Source of the DNA: Sneathiella sp. P13V-1
Lineage (GTDB): Bacteria > Pseudomonadota > Alphaproteobacteria > Sneathiellales > Sneathiellaceae
Length of the DNA: 64,000 bases
Assembly: GCF_015143595.1 (NCBI RefSeq)
Contig: NZ_WYEU01000002.1
Span: 1,054,001 to 1,118,000 of the forward strand
Direction of reading: 5' to 3'
Shown: piece by piece, positions 1-9,885 of the stretch
How positions within the stretch are numbered: position 1 is the stretch's first letter
Layout of the letters: each line of letters begins with the position of its first letter
Made by a program: the position numbers and the translations under genes
Notes under the pieces: generated by a model
Databases searched by the model: none
Told to the model about the DNA's origin: nothing
The model's input: only the letters and a program-made list of their open reading frames with translations

Positions 1-1245
1 GAACTTCCGATGATCGAAGGTTCAGTTGGGCCAAAAGTGATCGATATCCGTAAACTTTACGCCCAGACTGGTCATTTCACATACGATCCTGGCTTTACTT
101 CTACTGCTTCCTGTGACTCAGCAATTACCTATATCGACGGTGATGAAGGCGTGTTAATGCACCGCGGTTACAAGATCGAAGAACTGGCATCTCAAAGCGA
201 CTTTATGGAAGTTTGCTATCTTCTACTGAAAGGTGAATTGCCAAACGCACAGCAGAAAGAAGATTTCACAACAAGCATCACTTACCACACCATGCTTCAC
301 GAGCAGCTGACTAAATTTTTCAGCGGTTTCCGTCGTGACGCCCACCCAATGGCCATTATGGTTGGTGTTGTAGGTGCTCTGTCTGCCTTCTATCACGACA
401 GCACAGATATCAATGATCCACGTCAGCGTATGATTGCAAGTCATCGTCTGATCGCGAAAATGCCAACTATTGCTGCGATGGCATATAAATACTCCGTTGG
501 TCAGCCTTTCATCTACCCACGTAACGATCTGTCATACGCAGAAAACTTCCTGCACATGACATTCAGCGTTCCTGCAGAAGAATACAAAATGTCACCGGTT
601 ATTTCCCGTGCCATGGATCGTATTTTCACGCTGCATGCTGACCACGAGCAAAACGCGTCAACATCTACAGTACGTCTTGCCGGCTCTTCCGGTGCGAACC
701 CATTTGCATGTATTGCCGCTGGTATCGCTTGTCTGTGGGGCCCTGCCCATGGTGGTGCCAACGAAGCTGTTCTTGAAATGCTGGACGAAATTGGTTCTGT
801 CGACAATGTTCAGGAATACATCAACAAAGCTAAAGACAAGAACGATCCGTTCCGTCTGATGGGCTTTGGTCACCGTGTTTACAAGAATTACGATCCGCGC
901 GCGAAAGTGATGCAGGAAACTTGCTATGAAGTTCTGGAAGAACTGAACATGCAAGATGAGCCAATGCTGAAACTGGCGATGGAACTGGAACGCATTGCGC
1001 TTGAAGATCCATACTTTGTTGAGAAGAAACTGTTCCCGAATGTGGACTTCTACTCAGGCATTATCCTGAAAGCACTTGGCTTCCCAACAAGCATGTTCAC
1101 AGTGCTGTTTGCCCTTGCCCGTACAGTTGGCTGGGTTGCGCAGTGGAATGAAATGATGGAAGATCCTGCACGTAAGATCGGTCGTCCTCGTCAGCTATAC
1201 ACAGGTCCTGCGGAACGCCCATTTGTTCCACTCGACAAGCGCTAA
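1..1245 (+). CDS. gltA: Citrate synthase, 5' end cut by the window
   Basis: Type II (hexameric, proteobacterial) citrate synthase; condenses oxaloacetate and acetyl-CoA at the entry of the TCA cycle in the cytoplasm. The frame is open from base 1 (E-L-P before the first internal ATG at 10), and family N-termini begin about 20 residues earlier, so the true start lies outside the window. Counting from the ATG at 10, the active-site motifs are PAHGGAN (His ~247), [14 protein letters not shown] (His ~288) and NVDFYSG (Asp ~346), matching His264, His305 and Asp362 of the E. coli enzyme. It runs convergently towards lpxB. A perfect 10-bp hairpin lies 40 bases past the stop codon. Confidence 0.98.
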   Translation, partial: ELPMIEGSVGPKVIDIRKLYAQTGHFTYDPGFTSTASCDSAITYIDGDEGVLMHRGYKIEELASQSDFMEVCYLLLKGELPNAQQKEDFTTSITYHTMLHEQLTKFFSGFRRDAHPMAIMVGVVGALSAFYHDSTDINDPRQRMIASHRLIAKMPTIAAMAYKYSVGQPFIYPRNDLSYAENFLHMTFSVPAEEYKMSPVISRAMDRIFTLHADHEQNASTSTVRLAGSSGANPFACIAAGIACLWGPAHGGANEAVLEMLDEIGSVDNVQEYINKAKDKNDPFRLMGFGHRVYKNYDPRAKVMQETCYEVLEELNMQDEPMLKLAMELERIALEDPYFVEKKLFPNVDFYSGIILKALGFPTSMFTVLFALARTVGWVAQWNEMMEDPARKIGRPRQLYTGPAERPFVPLDKR

Positions 1246-1253
1246 GAGACTTT

Positions 1254-1451
1254 ATGCGGGCGCGCGTTTCCATAGAGAACCAAATGCCTTCAGCCAAACC
1301 GGCTGAAGGCGAAAAACGCTCGCGCAAAATCATTTTGAAAGCGGTGAATGACAATCATCCACCGCTTTCATATCGACTAAAAAAATTCTTTTTCTATGGA
1401 TTACCGGTTGCCGGTATATTGACCTTATCGGTCCTTCTCTACCTATCCTGA
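1254..1451 (+). CDS. Possible small membrane protein, 65 aa
   Basis: Not recognised. The ORF starts 8 bases after the gltA stop with an AGAGA sequence just upstream, and ends 9 bases inside the 3' end of the convergent lpxB. The first 45 residues are polar and basic; residues ~47-64 form one hydrophobic segment (FFFYGLPVAGILTLSVLL), so a single-pass protein with a cytoplasmic N-terminus is the natural reading. A strong hairpin (1286-1310) lies inside the frame and codes for PSAKPAEG. It could be a real gene co-transcribed with gltA, or simply the gltA 3' region. Confidence 0.4.
   Translation: MRARVSIENQMPSAKPAEGEKRSRKIILKAVNDNHPPLSYRLKKFFFYGLPVAGILTLSVLLYLS
1286..1310 (+). terminator. Perfect 10-bp hairpin after gltA
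   Basis: GCCTTCAGCC, loop AAACC, GGCTGAAGGC. No T-run follows on the plus strand (GAAAAACGC), so if it stops gltA transcripts it would do so as a 3'-end stabilising or Rho-assisted structure rather than as a classical intrinsic terminator. Confidence 0.4.
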
Positions 1452-2606
1452 GATAAGCTCTTTAACGATCCTGGCTGCCTGAAGTCCAGGTGCTTCCCCG
1501 TTCCCTTGAAGCTTTGACATGGCACTGTTGTAGCCAGCTTGCTGCTGCTCTACTGCATTGTTGTCTGTCAGCAATTTTTTAATCGCAGGGGACAAATTCT
1601 CAACCGTACAGTCTTCCAGCAAAAACTCTGGCACAACTTCCTGCTCTTCCAGAATGTTCACCAGATTTACATAATCCAGTTTTACCAATTTGCGGGCCAA
1701 ATAAGACGTTACAGGATGCATTCGGTAAGCAATAACTGATGGCAGTCCGGCCATCGCCAGCTCTAGCCCCACCGTCCCAGACGCCGCCAGAGCCGCGTCC
1801 GATGCTGCCATCGCATCATATTTCTCGCCTGCTGCCTCGACGAGCAATGGCTCAAGGTCTGTATTCTGAAAATACTCGGTTACTAACGGTCTGGTCTTGC
1901 CAATAACAGGGATAACCAATTTTAAGTTCCTGACATTTTGCATCACATGGCGAACACTGTCCGTGAAAATGTCCAAATGCCTCGTAACTTCCCCTTTACG
2001 GCTACCCGGCAGCATCATAAGGAGCTTGGTATCTTCACCTATCCCGTGAGCTCTTCTGAACTTGTCCCGGTTACCCTTATCAGCCCCACTTTCAATGATT
2101 GAATGGCCGACAAAGCTAGCGGCAAGACCTTCTTTCTCAAAATAGGGAGGTTCAAAAGGCAAAAGTGTCAAAAGGTGATCATAAAGCCCCGCTATTTTCT
2201 TGGCACGTCCTGGACGCCAGGCCCAAACGGACGGGGCAACATAATGAACCTTCAGAAAACTGGCATCTTTGAGTTTCTTTGCTACCCGGAAACTAAAATC
2301 CGGAGCGTCAACAGTTATAAATACATCAGGTTGAACCGAGTTCGCATGTGATGCAGTGTGCTTGATCCGTTTTAAAAGATTTTTAAGTTGGGGTAATACC
2401 TCGGCAATACCCATCACGGTCAATTCATCCATGGGAAAAAGGCTCTTAAGTCCTTTCTCTTCCATGAGAGGGCCACCTACCCCATGAAATTCCAGATTTT
2501 CTTGACCAAACAATTCGATCAGTCCCGTCATGAGACGGCTTGCGAGCAAATCACCTGACGGCTCTCCAGCAACGAGGAAAATCTTGAGCCTTTTTGGATC
2601 ATACAT
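1443..2606 (-). CDS. lpxB: Lipid-A-disaccharide synthase
   Basis: Glycosyltransferase family 19 enzyme; joins UDP-2,3-diacylglucosamine to lipid X to form the tetraacyl disaccharide of lipid A at the inner membrane. The N-terminal AGEPSGD motif, MLPGSRKGEV near the middle and ASGTVGLELAMAGLP in the C-terminal half are typical. I place the start at the ATG at 2606 (387 aa, normal for the family), which overlaps the lpxI stop by 8 bases; the frame remains open further upstream but that part reads back into lpxI. Last gene of the pyrH-to-lpxB cluster; convergent with gltA. Confidence 0.96.
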   Translation of the reverse strand: MYDPKRLKIFLVAGEPSGDLLASRLMTGLIELFGQENLEFHGVGGPLMEEKGLKSLFPMDELTVMGIAEVLPQLKNLLKRIKHTASHANSVQPDVFITVDAPDFSFRVAKKLKDASFLKVHYVAPSVWAWRPGRAKKIAGLYDHLLTLLPFEPPYFEKEGLAASFVGHSIIESGADKGNRDKFRRAHGIGEDTKLLMMLPGSRKGEVTRHLDIFTDSVRHVMQNVRNLKLVIPVIGKTRPLVTEYFQNTDLEPLLVEAAGEKYDAMAASDAALAASGTVGLELAMAGLPSVIAYRMHPVTSYLARKLVKLDYVNLVNILEEQEVVPEFLLEDCTVENLSPAIKKLLTDNNAVEQQQAGYNSAMSKLQGNGEAPGLQAARIVKELISG

Positions 2607-3459
2607 CGCCACTTGCCTCAATGGCATATATAAACAGACCAAGAGTATTTGCTTTCTTCAAAAACTCTTCACGGTCCAGAATAATTGTATTTCCGGCTTC
2701 AATGACAAGGCCAGACAAGTTTGCAGACTTCATTTGCTGCAATGTATCCAGTCCAACAGTTGGCATATCCGCTTTTAAGTTCTGACCCGGTTTGGGTAAT
2801 TTGACAAGCACACCTGCCTGGCTCTCCCAAGAAAGGTCTTCACAACGATTAAGAAGCTTTTCAGTACCTTCTGCCGCCTCTACTGCCAAGACATACCCTT
2901 TTCGTATGACGATCGCCTGCCCGATATCTAATGCACCAATTTGTCGGCAAATGACACTCCCCTTCTCAATGTCACCCAGCTGATCAGAGGACGGTATAAT
3001 GTCATTTAACGGACCGCTTGAAATGGTCAGCTCTTCTTCAAGTTCATGCGCACCCAACACATGATATCCTTTTTCCTCAATATAGTTGGTCACAGCAGAC
3101 AACAGACCATCATCCCCTTTACTAAGTGCGCCACCAATGCGGGCGATTAGCTTGGCCCCTTCAAAATCTGGAATAAGTTTGCTGAAATTTGGTCTGCTGA
3201 CCGGGCCTGCAAGGGTTACAGCAGTGCAGCCACTTTTTTTAAGTGCTTTGAGAAATTTTCCCACCTTCGCGATGGGGACAATATCGTGCGGAAAACCAGA
3301 ATACCTGTTTGGATCCGCCTCCCCCTCAACGAGGAGGAAATGAAAGGATAATCCACGCTTCTCTAGCGATGAAGCCAGGGACAGAGGAAGATCCCCTCGC
3401 CCTGCGATTATACCAATTTTTTCATCTAGGCCGAGATTATGACGGCTGGCAGAAGCCAC
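2599..3459 (-). CDS. lpxI: UDP-2,3-diacylglucosamine pyrophosphatase LpxI
   Basis: Hydrolyses UDP-2,3-diacylglucosamine to lipid X and UMP, the step before LpxB. LpxI is the alphaproteobacterial replacement for LpxH and is unrelated to it. Visible features are IGIIAGRGDLP near the N-terminus, the ALKKSGCTAVTLAG stretch and the C-terminal MPTVGLDTL...GLVIEAG region of the family. I prefer the GTG at 3459 (286 aa) because GGGGAG sits 7 bases upstream; an ATG at 3474 is the alternative. Either start overlaps lpxA (stop at 3437). Confidence 0.93.
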   Translation of the reverse strand: MASASRHNLGLDEKIGIIAGRGDLPLSLASSLEKRGLSFHFLLVEGEADPNRYSGFPHDIVPIAKVGKFLKALKKSGCTAVTLAGPVSRPNFSKLIPDFEGAKLIARIGGALSKGDDGLLSAVTNYIEEKGYHVLGAHELEEELTISSGPLNDIIPSSDQLGDIEKGSVICRQIGALDIGQAIVIRKGYVLAVEAAEGTEKLLNRCEDLSWESQAGVLVKLPKPGQNLKADMPTVGLDTLQQMKSANLSGLVIEAGNTIILDREEFLKKANTLGLFIYAIEASGDV

Positions 3460-4222
3460 GTTTGGACTCCCCATTGATGAAATCGACCACCTGGCGAACA
3501 ACTTCTGATTCAGGAAAATTCTGTTGCAGTTTTACTGTTCGCTCCTGAAAAGTACCTTCGTGCGAAAAAAGCTGTTTATAGCCATTGCGAAGTGCATGGA
3601 TCTCTTCACGAGGGAAGTTGCGGCGTTTCATTCCAGTCAGGTTAAGTCCAGCCAATACAGCGCGGTTCCCTGTCGCTGAGCCAAATGGAATAATATCCGT
3701 TTCCACACCAGATGCTCCGCCTATCATCGCATGAGCACCAATTCGCACAAACTGATGAACCGCTGACAGTCCACCAATGATAGCAAAATCTTCTACGATA
3801 ACATGTCCACCTAGTGTCGCATTGTTTACAAGGATTACATTGTCACCCACAAGGCAATCATGGGCCACATGCGCCCCAATCATGATCAGACAATCATTCC
3901 CCACTTTAGAGAGGCATCCACCACCTTCGGTACCAGGGTTGATAGTGACATGTTCGCGAATAACACAACGCTCGCCAATGATCACTTCACTATCTTCCCC
4001 ATGGAATTTCAAGTCCTGAGGCGCATGACCAATAGAGGCGAAGGGAAACACGGTGGTCCCCTTACCAATGGTCGTTTTGCCTGCGACAGCAACGTGTGAT
4101 TTCAGTACTGCCCCTTCGTGGATTGTTGCGCCGCTCTCAACAACGCAAAAAGGTCCGATTTCAGCACTTGGATGAATATCGGCACCGTCTTCAATCACGG
4201 CAGTCTGATGTATGTTCGGCAT
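3437..4222 (-). CDS. lpxA: UDP-N-acetylglucosamine acyltransferase
   Basis: First enzyme of lipid A synthesis; moves a 3-hydroxyacyl chain from ACP to the 3-OH of UDP-GlcNAc. The protein (261 aa, usual length) is mostly left-handed beta-helix hexapeptide repeats to about residue 190, followed by the helical C-terminal domain. The catalytic histidine is His121 in VAHDC (His125 in E. coli). It lies between fabZ and lpxI, with a 101-base gap after fabZ that contains a hairpin, and overlaps lpxI by 23 bases. Confidence 0.97.
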   Translation of the reverse strand: MPNIHQTAVIEDGADIHPSAEIGPFCVVESGATIHEGAVLKSHVAVAGKTTIGKGTTVFPFASIGHAPQDLKFHGEDSEVIIGERCVIREHVTINPGTEGGGCLSKVGNDCLIMIGAHVAHDCLVGDNVILVNNATLGGHVIVEDFAIIGGLSAVHQFVRIGAHAMIGGASGVETDIIPFGSATGNRAVLAGLNLTGMKRRNFPREEIHALRNGYKQLFSHEGTFQERTVKLQQNFPESEVVRQVVDFINGESKRGFCQPS

Positions 4223-4295
4223 TTAATTACCAACTTAAATAATATTCGTTTAGTCTTGCTACCAATTCCAGTGAATTGCAGCAAATCACGCTTTG

Positions 4296-4320
4296 TTTCA
4301 ACGGGTTTCGACCCGTGAAA
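4296..4320 (-). other. Hairpin between fabZ and lpxA
   Basis: TTTCACGGGT, loop CGAA, ACCCGTTGAAA on the transcribed strand: a 10-bp stem with one bulged base beginning 4 bases past the fabZ stop codon. No U-run follows, so it is more likely an intercistronic stability or processing element than a terminator; lpxA must still be transcribed through it or have its own promoter in the 101-base gap. Confidence 0.4.
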
Positions 4321-4323
4321 GAA

Positions 4324-4779
4324 CTAGTCGGTAATCATTGCGGCAAAGTCAGCTTCAGCAACTTTTTTGCCTTCAACTTCCACTATACCAGTAAACTTCC
4401 AGACCGGTCCACGCTGCTGTTTTTTTGTGACTTTAATGTGCATAACATCACCAGGTGTCACCGTTGCACGGAACTTTGCGTTGTCGATTGACATAAATAG
4501 AACGTTCTTTTTCTCATTCTCAGCGCCAAGGGTCTTGATAACTAACACAGCAGAGGTTTGAGCCATGGCTTCTACGATCATAACACCAGGCATAATCGGA
4601 CGGCCCGGGAAATGCCCTTGGAACTGAGGCTCGTTCATTGTCACACATTTGATGCCGGTTGCACTTACATCCGGAACAATATCAACCACACGATCAACCA
4701 GCAGCAGAGGATATCTGTGTGGAATGAGTTCCAGAATCTGTTGAATATCGACAGCATCTACAACATCATTTTCGCTCAT
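4324..4779 (-). CDS. fabZ: 3-hydroxyacyl-ACP dehydratase FabZ
   Basis: Hot-dog-fold dehydratase of fatty acid elongation; removes water from 3-hydroxyacyl-ACP and so competes with LpxA and LpxD for the same substrate pool. The family signature is clear: [11 protein letters not shown] at 20-30, [11 protein letters not shown] at 55-65, with catalytic His56 and Glu70 (in IVEAMAQ). 151 aa, normal length. The start ATG overlaps the lpxD stop by 4 bases (ATGA), showing tight translational coupling inside the lpx cluster. Confidence 0.97.
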   Translation of the reverse strand: MSENDVVDAVDIQQILELIPHRYPLLLVDRVVDIVPDVSATGIKCVTMNEPQFQGHFPGRPIMPGVMIVEAMAQTSAVLVIKTLGAENEKKNVLFMSIDNAKFRATVTPGDVMHIKVTKKQQRGPVWKFTGIVEVEGKKVAEADFAAMITD

Positions 4780-5804
4780 TTACGTGGTCCTTTTCTCTTT
4801 GCCAACTGCGCGAGGGTGGCAACTGATCTAAAAAATTCTTTTCGCGGGCGTGCTGGAAATCCGGCATAGACCTGTCCTGCTGGAATATCTGATATTACAC
4901 CTGATTTTGCAGTGACAGTCGCCCCCATCCCAACGGTTAAATGGCCAGCCATACCAACTTGACCACCCAAGACAACAAAATCTTCAAGCACACTGCTACC
5001 TGAAATACCAGTTTGGGCGGCCAGTATACAACCTCGGCCCATTTTCACATTATGTCCAATCTGACATAAATTATCGATCCAGCAACCATCGCCGATAACC
5101 GTATCGGGTCCTGCCCCTCTATCAATTGTGGTATTTGCACCAATCTCAACGGAATTTCCAATGATCACACGGCCTAGCTGTGGGATTTTGATGTGCCCGG
5201 CTGGATCTGGCGCAAAACCAAAACCATCACAACCAATACGAACTCCAGAATGGAGGGTTACTTGATCCCCAATATCGCACATTTTGAGGGTTACTTGTGC
5301 ATGAATAAGGCAATTCTCACCCAGTGTGGAATTGCTTTCAATAACACAATGAGAGCCAATGATTGTCCCGGAGCCAACTTTGACACCGTCTTCAACAACC
5401 GAATAAGCACCTACAGAAACATTTTCACCCAAAATTGCAGTATCAGAGATAAACGCTGTAGGATGAACAACCCCTTTTGAGATTTCTTGCGGATAAAAAT
5501 GAGCTGAAATCTTTGCGTAGGCCTTGTAGGGGTCTTTGGCAAGCAACAGCGTCATTCCATCTGGCACGACGTCAGTAAATTGGTCTGATACGATACAAAC
5601 ACCAGCAGAGGAATTTCGAAATTCATCGGCATATTTTGGATTGCTCAGAAAACTCAAATGATCTTTCTGGGCTTTATCAAGAGGCATGACATCCTGAACA
5701 GATTTACTCGTTTCACCTGCACCAGCTATTTCGGCGCCAACAAACTCAGCCAATTCGCCAACAGTATAGGGACCCGAATTCGAAAAAAATCTTGGATCTG
5801 CCAT
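4776..5804 (-). CDS. lpxD: UDP-3-O-acylglucosamine N-acyltransferase
   Basis: Third step of lipid A synthesis; N-acylates UDP-3-O-(acyl)glucosamine from 3-hydroxyacyl-ACP. An N-terminal uridine-binding domain (~1-100) is followed by a left-handed beta-helix of hexapeptide repeats (~105-300) and a short helical tail. The conserved IGHNVKMG histidine motif and the C-terminal [13 protein letters not shown] stretch are present. 342 aa, normal length. It starts one base after the skp stop and overlaps fabZ by 4 bases. Confidence 0.97.
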   Translation of the reverse strand: MADPRFFSNSGPYTVGELAEFVGAEIAGAGETSKSVQDVMPLDKAQKDHLSFLSNPKYADEFRNSSAGVCIVSDQFTDVVPDGMTLLLAKDPYKAYAKISAHFYPQEISKGVVHPTAFISDTAILGENVSVGAYSVVEDGVKVGSGTIIGSHCVIESNSTLGENCLIHAQVTLKMCDIGDQVTLHSGVRIGCDGFGFAPDPAGHIKIPQLGRVIIGNSVEIGANTTIDRGAGPDTVIGDGCWIDNLCQIGHNVKMGRGCILAAQTGISGSSVLEDFVVLGGQVGMAGHLTVGMGATVTAKSGVISDIPAGQVYAGFPARPRKEFFRSVATLAQLAKRKGPRK

Positions 5805-5805
5805 T

Positions 5806-6360
5806 TTACTTCTTCAAAGGTACAAGTTTCAAAGGCAGCTTAGTAAGCTTTCTGTTCAAATCCTTACTTACCGCAGCAGTGATATTAAGTTCTTTGCTAA
5901 CAAAGATAACCTGTTTCCGCTCCAAAATAATTGTTGCACCGACTTGTTTTGCTACTTTGGAAACAATCGGTTCCATGGCCTTTTCGATTTTCTTCAGTGC
6001 TTCAGCTCGCGATGCCGCAAGTTGCCGAAATTTCATCTGAAACTCATTGCGGCTATCGCGCATTTCAATGCTTAATGCGTTCTGCTTTTGAGAAAACTGC
6101 TCAGGTGCCAAGATCGCACGCTGTTGATTAAGAGAGAGTTGGCGATCACGAAAGTTCTCTTCCTTGGCTTTCGCGTCAGAACGCAGCTTTGCATCCAACT
6201 CTTTCAATTGCCGGTCTATGTCTTTCATTGCGGGAGAGTCTACGAGCACTTGCCCCAGATCAATAATTGCGATCCGCTGCCCCGCAGCTTCCGCATACAT
6301 TGGACCAAACGCGATGATCGCGACCGCAAATAAAATAACTTTTCTGATTCCAGATACCAT
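5806..6360 (-). CDS. skp: Periplasmic chaperone of the OmpH/Skp family
   Basis: Holds unfolded outer membrane proteins in the periplasm on their way to BamA. Residues 1-25 form a signal peptide ending in AEA; the mature protein begins with the family IAIIDLGQVLVDSPAMKD stretch and continues as a long charged coiled coil (~50-130). 184 aa. Placed between bamA (12 bases upstream) and lpxD, the usual proteobacterial order, which couples outer membrane protein assembly with lipid A synthesis. Confidence 0.93.
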   Translation of the reverse strand: MVSGIRKVILFAVAIIAFGPMYAEAAGQRIAIIDLGQVLVDSPAMKDIDRQLKELDAKLRSDAKAKEENFRDRQLSLNQQRAILAPEQFSQKQNALSIEMRDSRNEFQMKFRQLAASRAEALKKIEKAMEPIVSKVAKQVGATIILERKQVIFVSKELNITAAVSKDLNRKLTKLPLKLVPLKK

Positions 6361-6372
6361 TAAATAACCTGC

Positions 6373-8655
6373 TTAGAAACGTGTACCAAATTCAAGCTGG
6401 AACACTTCTTCCCTATCAAAAGATTCTTTAAGGAACGGGTACGAAATATTGACTTGTAGCGGGCCAAAAGGGGATGTCCAGTTTACACCGAAGCCTGCAG
6501 AAGCACGGAGGCTTGCTTCATCTTCAATATTCGGATCATCGTCATCAATACCGGTTGCTGTACCTGCATATACGAAAGTTCGTCCAACCAGTCCAAACTC
6601 TTCTGGGAAACCAAGCGGGAAACGAACCTCAGCTTTACCTACAGCGTATAGGTTGGATCCCAAACCATCGCCACTTGGCTCATCTCTTGGTCCAATGCCT
6701 GTTTTCTTAAAGCCTCTGAAAGACCGCCCGCCAATTTTGTAGCGTTGTGACAAGATAACATCCTCTCCAAGGCCAACAATATATCCAGCATCGGCGCCAA
6801 TACTTAATACCACATCATCATCGACGATTGGGAAAAACTCGACATACTCGCCTTGTGTCGCCAGAGAGTAAACATCACCACCCAAGCCTGAAATAGTTTG
6901 CCCGATTGAATATTTTCTACCTTCTGTTGGTAAAATCGGATCATCCAGATAATTAAAAGTCAGTCTATAACCAACTGAAGAAATTAAAAATTCTCCTGCT
7001 GATTTTTGGATACTTACAGAAGCACTAGATTTTACGTTTTCAATTTTTTCGTTAATCAGGGCATAAGTCAAAGATGCACTAACATCCTCGGTAATTGGAA
7101 ATCCAGTTCTCAACTGAATCCCTGTTTTCTGGGAATCATAACTTCCGGAATCCTGATTGTCCTGCTTTGTGTGGAAGATGTCAAAACCAGCCCGCAAGTC
7201 TTTACCCATGAAATATGGCTCAGTAAATCCGAGATCAATTTGTTGATTTTCGGCACCTAAAGAGATTTTGAAACGCAGATCCTGCCCTCGCCCTAATAGG
7301 TTTCTTTCGCGAAGTTGAAGATCCGCGGAAACAGAGTCTTGTGTAGAGAAACCAGCACCAACACTTAATTCACCCGTTGATTTCTCCTGCACGTCCACAT
7401 TGATTATTGTTTTGTCAGGATCAGAGCCTTCATCCTGCGTCACTTCAACTTTTTCAAAGAAGTTCATTCCGCGTATTCGGGAACGTGACTTTCTCAATAG
7501 AGCGGTGTTGAACGCATCCCCCTCAACTAATCTGAATTCTCGACGGATCACGTGATCAAGGGTACGTACATTGCCTGTTATGTTAATTCGCTCGACATAT
7601 ACACGTGGTCCCTTTTTAATTTGATAATTCAATCCAATAGTCAGGTTTTCTTTATCACGATCTACTTTCGGGCGAACATTTACGAACGCATAACCAAGAC
7701 GACCCAACTCAAAGGTAATATCCTGAATAGTCTCTTCAATAAGATCCGCATTATAAAACTGACCCTCAACGGTTTTCAGAAGAGGTCGTAATTGTTCGGA
7801 TTGTAGGTCCTTCAGCTCACTCTCAACATCAATCTTACCAAACTTGTAACGCTCTCCTTCGTCAAGGGCAAAAGTGATATAGAAACCATCCCTGTCAGGT
7901 GTCAGTTCAGCCACAGCGGAAGTCACTCGGAAATCTGCATACCCCTTACTCAGGTAATATTTCCGAAGCAGTTCCCGGTCATAGGTTAAGCGATCCGGGT
8001 CATATGTATCCCCATCAGATAACAGATTATACCAACGACTTTCAGTGGTGGAAACTTGCCCGCGCAAGCGCTTATCTTTAAATCGCTTATTACCGATAAA
8101 ACGGATTTTCTTGATGCCCGTCTCTTCGCCTTCATTAATCTCAAAAACCAAGTCGACCCGATTTTCTGGAAGCTGAATAACCTTAGGCTCTACCACAGTC
8201 GCAAATCGACCACTTCGCCGATAAACCGTAATAATTCTCTGTACATCATTTTGTACACGCGCACGTGTGTATACGACGCGCGGGCGCAACTGTACTTCGG
8301 CGCTCAGGATATCATCGGCAATACGAAGGTTACCCTCAAAAGCAAGGCGGTTGATGATTGGGTTTTCAACAACGCTGACAATAACCGCGGACCCTTCGCG
8401 ACGGATAGATACGTCCGCAAACAAGCCTGTGTTAAACAGGGCTTTCAAAGATTTATCGATACGTGATCTGTTATATGGGGATCCAACAGAAAAGAGGAGA
8501 TAGGATTGAACGGTTGCCCCTTCAATACGGCGGTTACCTTCAATGCGGACGTCACTGATAATCGCATTTGATTGAGCATAGGCCGTGTTTCTTTCAACAT
8601 AAGAAACACTCGCCACTGCTGCCAAGAGCATACAGATAAAGACCGTTACGCGCAA
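6373..8655 (-). CDS. bamA: Outer membrane protein assembly factor BamA
   Basis: Omp85-family core of the BAM complex; inserts beta-barrel proteins into the outer membrane. 760 aa: a signal peptide ending near AYAQ (28), five POTRA domains (~30-360) and a C-terminal 16-stranded barrel. The loop-6 motif appears as GGRSFRGF and the protein ends in ...GTRF, the terminal phenylalanine barrel signal. The start is a TTG at 8655 behind GGGTGGGAAA; the only other early start, ATG at 8631, would remove most of the signal-peptide n-region. Follows rseP by 54 bases. Confidence 0.97.
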   Translation of the reverse strand: MRVTVFICMLLAAVASVSYVERNTAYAQSNAIISDVRIEGNRRIEGATVQSYLLFSVGSPYNRSRIDKSLKALFNTGLFADVSIRREGSAVIVSVVENPIINRLAFEGNLRIADDILSAEVQLRPRVVYTRARVQNDVQRIITVYRRSGRFATVVEPKVIQLPENRVDLVFEINEGEETGIKKIRFIGNKRFKDKRLRGQVSTTESRWYNLLSDGDTYDPDRLTYDRELLRKYYLSKGYADFRVTSAVAELTPDRDGFYITFALDEGERYKFGKIDVESELKDLQSEQLRPLLKTVEGQFYNADLIEETIQDITFELGRLGYAFVNVRPKVDRDKENLTIGLNYQIKKGPRVYVERINITGNVRTLDHVIRREFRLVEGDAFNTALLRKSRSRIRGMNFFEKVEVTQDEGSDPDKTIINVDVQEKSTGELSVGAGFSTQDSVSADLQLRERNLLGRGQDLRFKISLGAENQQIDLGFTEPYFMGKDLRAGFDIFHTKQDNQDSGSYDSQKTGIQLRTGFPITEDVSASLTYALINEKIENVKSSASVSIQKSAGEFLISSVGYRLTFNYLDDPILPTEGRKYSIGQTISGLGGDVYSLATQGEYVEFFPIVDDDVVLSIGADAGYIVGLGEDVILSQRYKIGGRSFRGFKKTGIGPRDEPSGDGLGSNLYAVGKAEVRFPLGFPEEFGLVGRTFVYAGTATGIDDDDPNIEDEASLRASAGFGVNWTSPFGPLQVNISYPFLKESFDREEVFQLEFGTRF

Positions 8656-8709
8656 TTTCCCACCCCCCGAGCGGACAGATTTTGTTTTCTGCTTTTTGCC
8701 ATTTCCTCG

Positions 8710-9861
8710 TCAGGAAAACAGCCCTGTAAAGAACGACTTGACCCATGGTTTATTCAAGTCATTCCATGTGGCGAATATCATTAGCATTAGAACGAGTGTT
8801 AGTCCAATGCGGAAACCATATTCCATAAATTTTTCGCTAACCGGACGCCCCATTGCAGCTTCCAGAGAATAGAATAACAAATGCCCACCATCCAGCATGG
8901 GAATGGGGAATAAATTGATCAGTCCAAGGCTAATTGAGACGAAAATCATGAAATTGAATAGTGACAGCGCGTTCGTTGTAAGATCGCTCCCGCGCTTTGC
9001 TGCATCCCCGGACATTTTCAGGATACCGAGCGGCCCGCTTAGCTCCTTCGTATCACGGGCTCCTGTGATCATCTGCCAGGCCCCCTTCAAGGTTGCTGTC
9101 GTCACAAACCAGGTTTGGTCCACAGCACTGGTTAAAGCGCTCACCGGCGAATGCTCTTTGAACTCCCGCTCAGTTGAGCGAATACCAAGTTGGCCTATTT
9201 TTTGAACATTCCCATCGCTATCTTTATGTTCAACAATATGCGGTACAATTTCCAAAGTGACTTTTTCACCGCTGCGATCAATCAGCAAGGAAAGCGGCTC
9301 ATCAAGTCCAACTACTACAGTTTGGCGAAGCTGTTCGAAACTCTCAATTTCATCACCATTCACCGAAAGGACGCGGTCACCAGGCAAAATACCGGCTTCA
9401 AAAGCTGCACTATTTTCAACCACTTCAGATGCAATTGGTGGGGTATGGGCTTGACCCAAGGAGAGATGAAGAACGGTTAGGGCCGCAATCGCGAAAATAT
9501 AATTGGCTGCAGGTCCGGCGAAGACAACAGCCGCTCTTTGCCATAGGGCTTTATGGTGAAACGAGACCCGTTTCTCTTCTTCACTGAGCGTATCAAGTCC
9601 GATATCTGCGTTACTAGCAACGCCAGCGTCCCCAAAGAATTTTACATAACCACCAAATGGAATGGCACTTATCCGCCATCTGCATCCGTTTTTATCATAC
9701 CAACCATATAACTCTTTGCCAAAACCAATGGAGAAAACATCTACCTTCACACCGCAAAGACGCGCCACTTTATAGTGGCCATATTCGTGAATGAAGACCA
9801 GAACAGTTATAACAATCAGAAAAGCAGGAATATAGATCCAGTTCTCGCTGATAAACTCCAT
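8710..9861 (-). CDS. rseP: RIP site-2 metalloprotease RseP
   Basis: Intramembrane zinc protease that cuts membrane-anchored regulators or signal peptides after a first site-1 cut. The zinc motif HEYGH is at 25-29 in the first membrane segment, FAGPAANYIFA follows in the second, a PDZ domain sits in the middle (around GDRVLSVNGDEIES), and the third zinc ligand is the Asp of PMLDGGH near 324. 383 aa, shorter than the two-PDZ E. coli protein and typical for alphaproteobacteria (MmpA-like). It lies between dxr and bamA. Confidence 0.95.
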   Translation of the reverse strand: MEFISENWIYIPAFLIVITVLVFIHEYGHYKVARLCGVKVDVFSIGFGKELYGWYDKNGCRWRISAIPFGGYVKFFGDAGVASNADIGLDTLSEEEKRVSFHHKALWQRAAVVFAGPAANYIFAIAALTVLHLSLGQAHTPPIASEVVENSAAFEAGILPGDRVLSVNGDEIESFEQLRQTVVVGLDEPLSLLIDRSGEKVTLEIVPHIVEHKDSDGNVQKIGQLGIRSTEREFKEHSPVSALTSAVDQTWFVTTATLKGAWQMITGARDTKELSGPLGILKMSGDAAKRGSDLTTNALSLFNFMIFVSISLGLINLFPIPMLDGGHLLFYSLEAAMGRPVSEKFMEYGFRIGLTLVLMLMIFATWNDLNKPWVKSFFTGLFS

Positions 9862-9885
9862 TTAACTCTCCACACACTTTGATAA

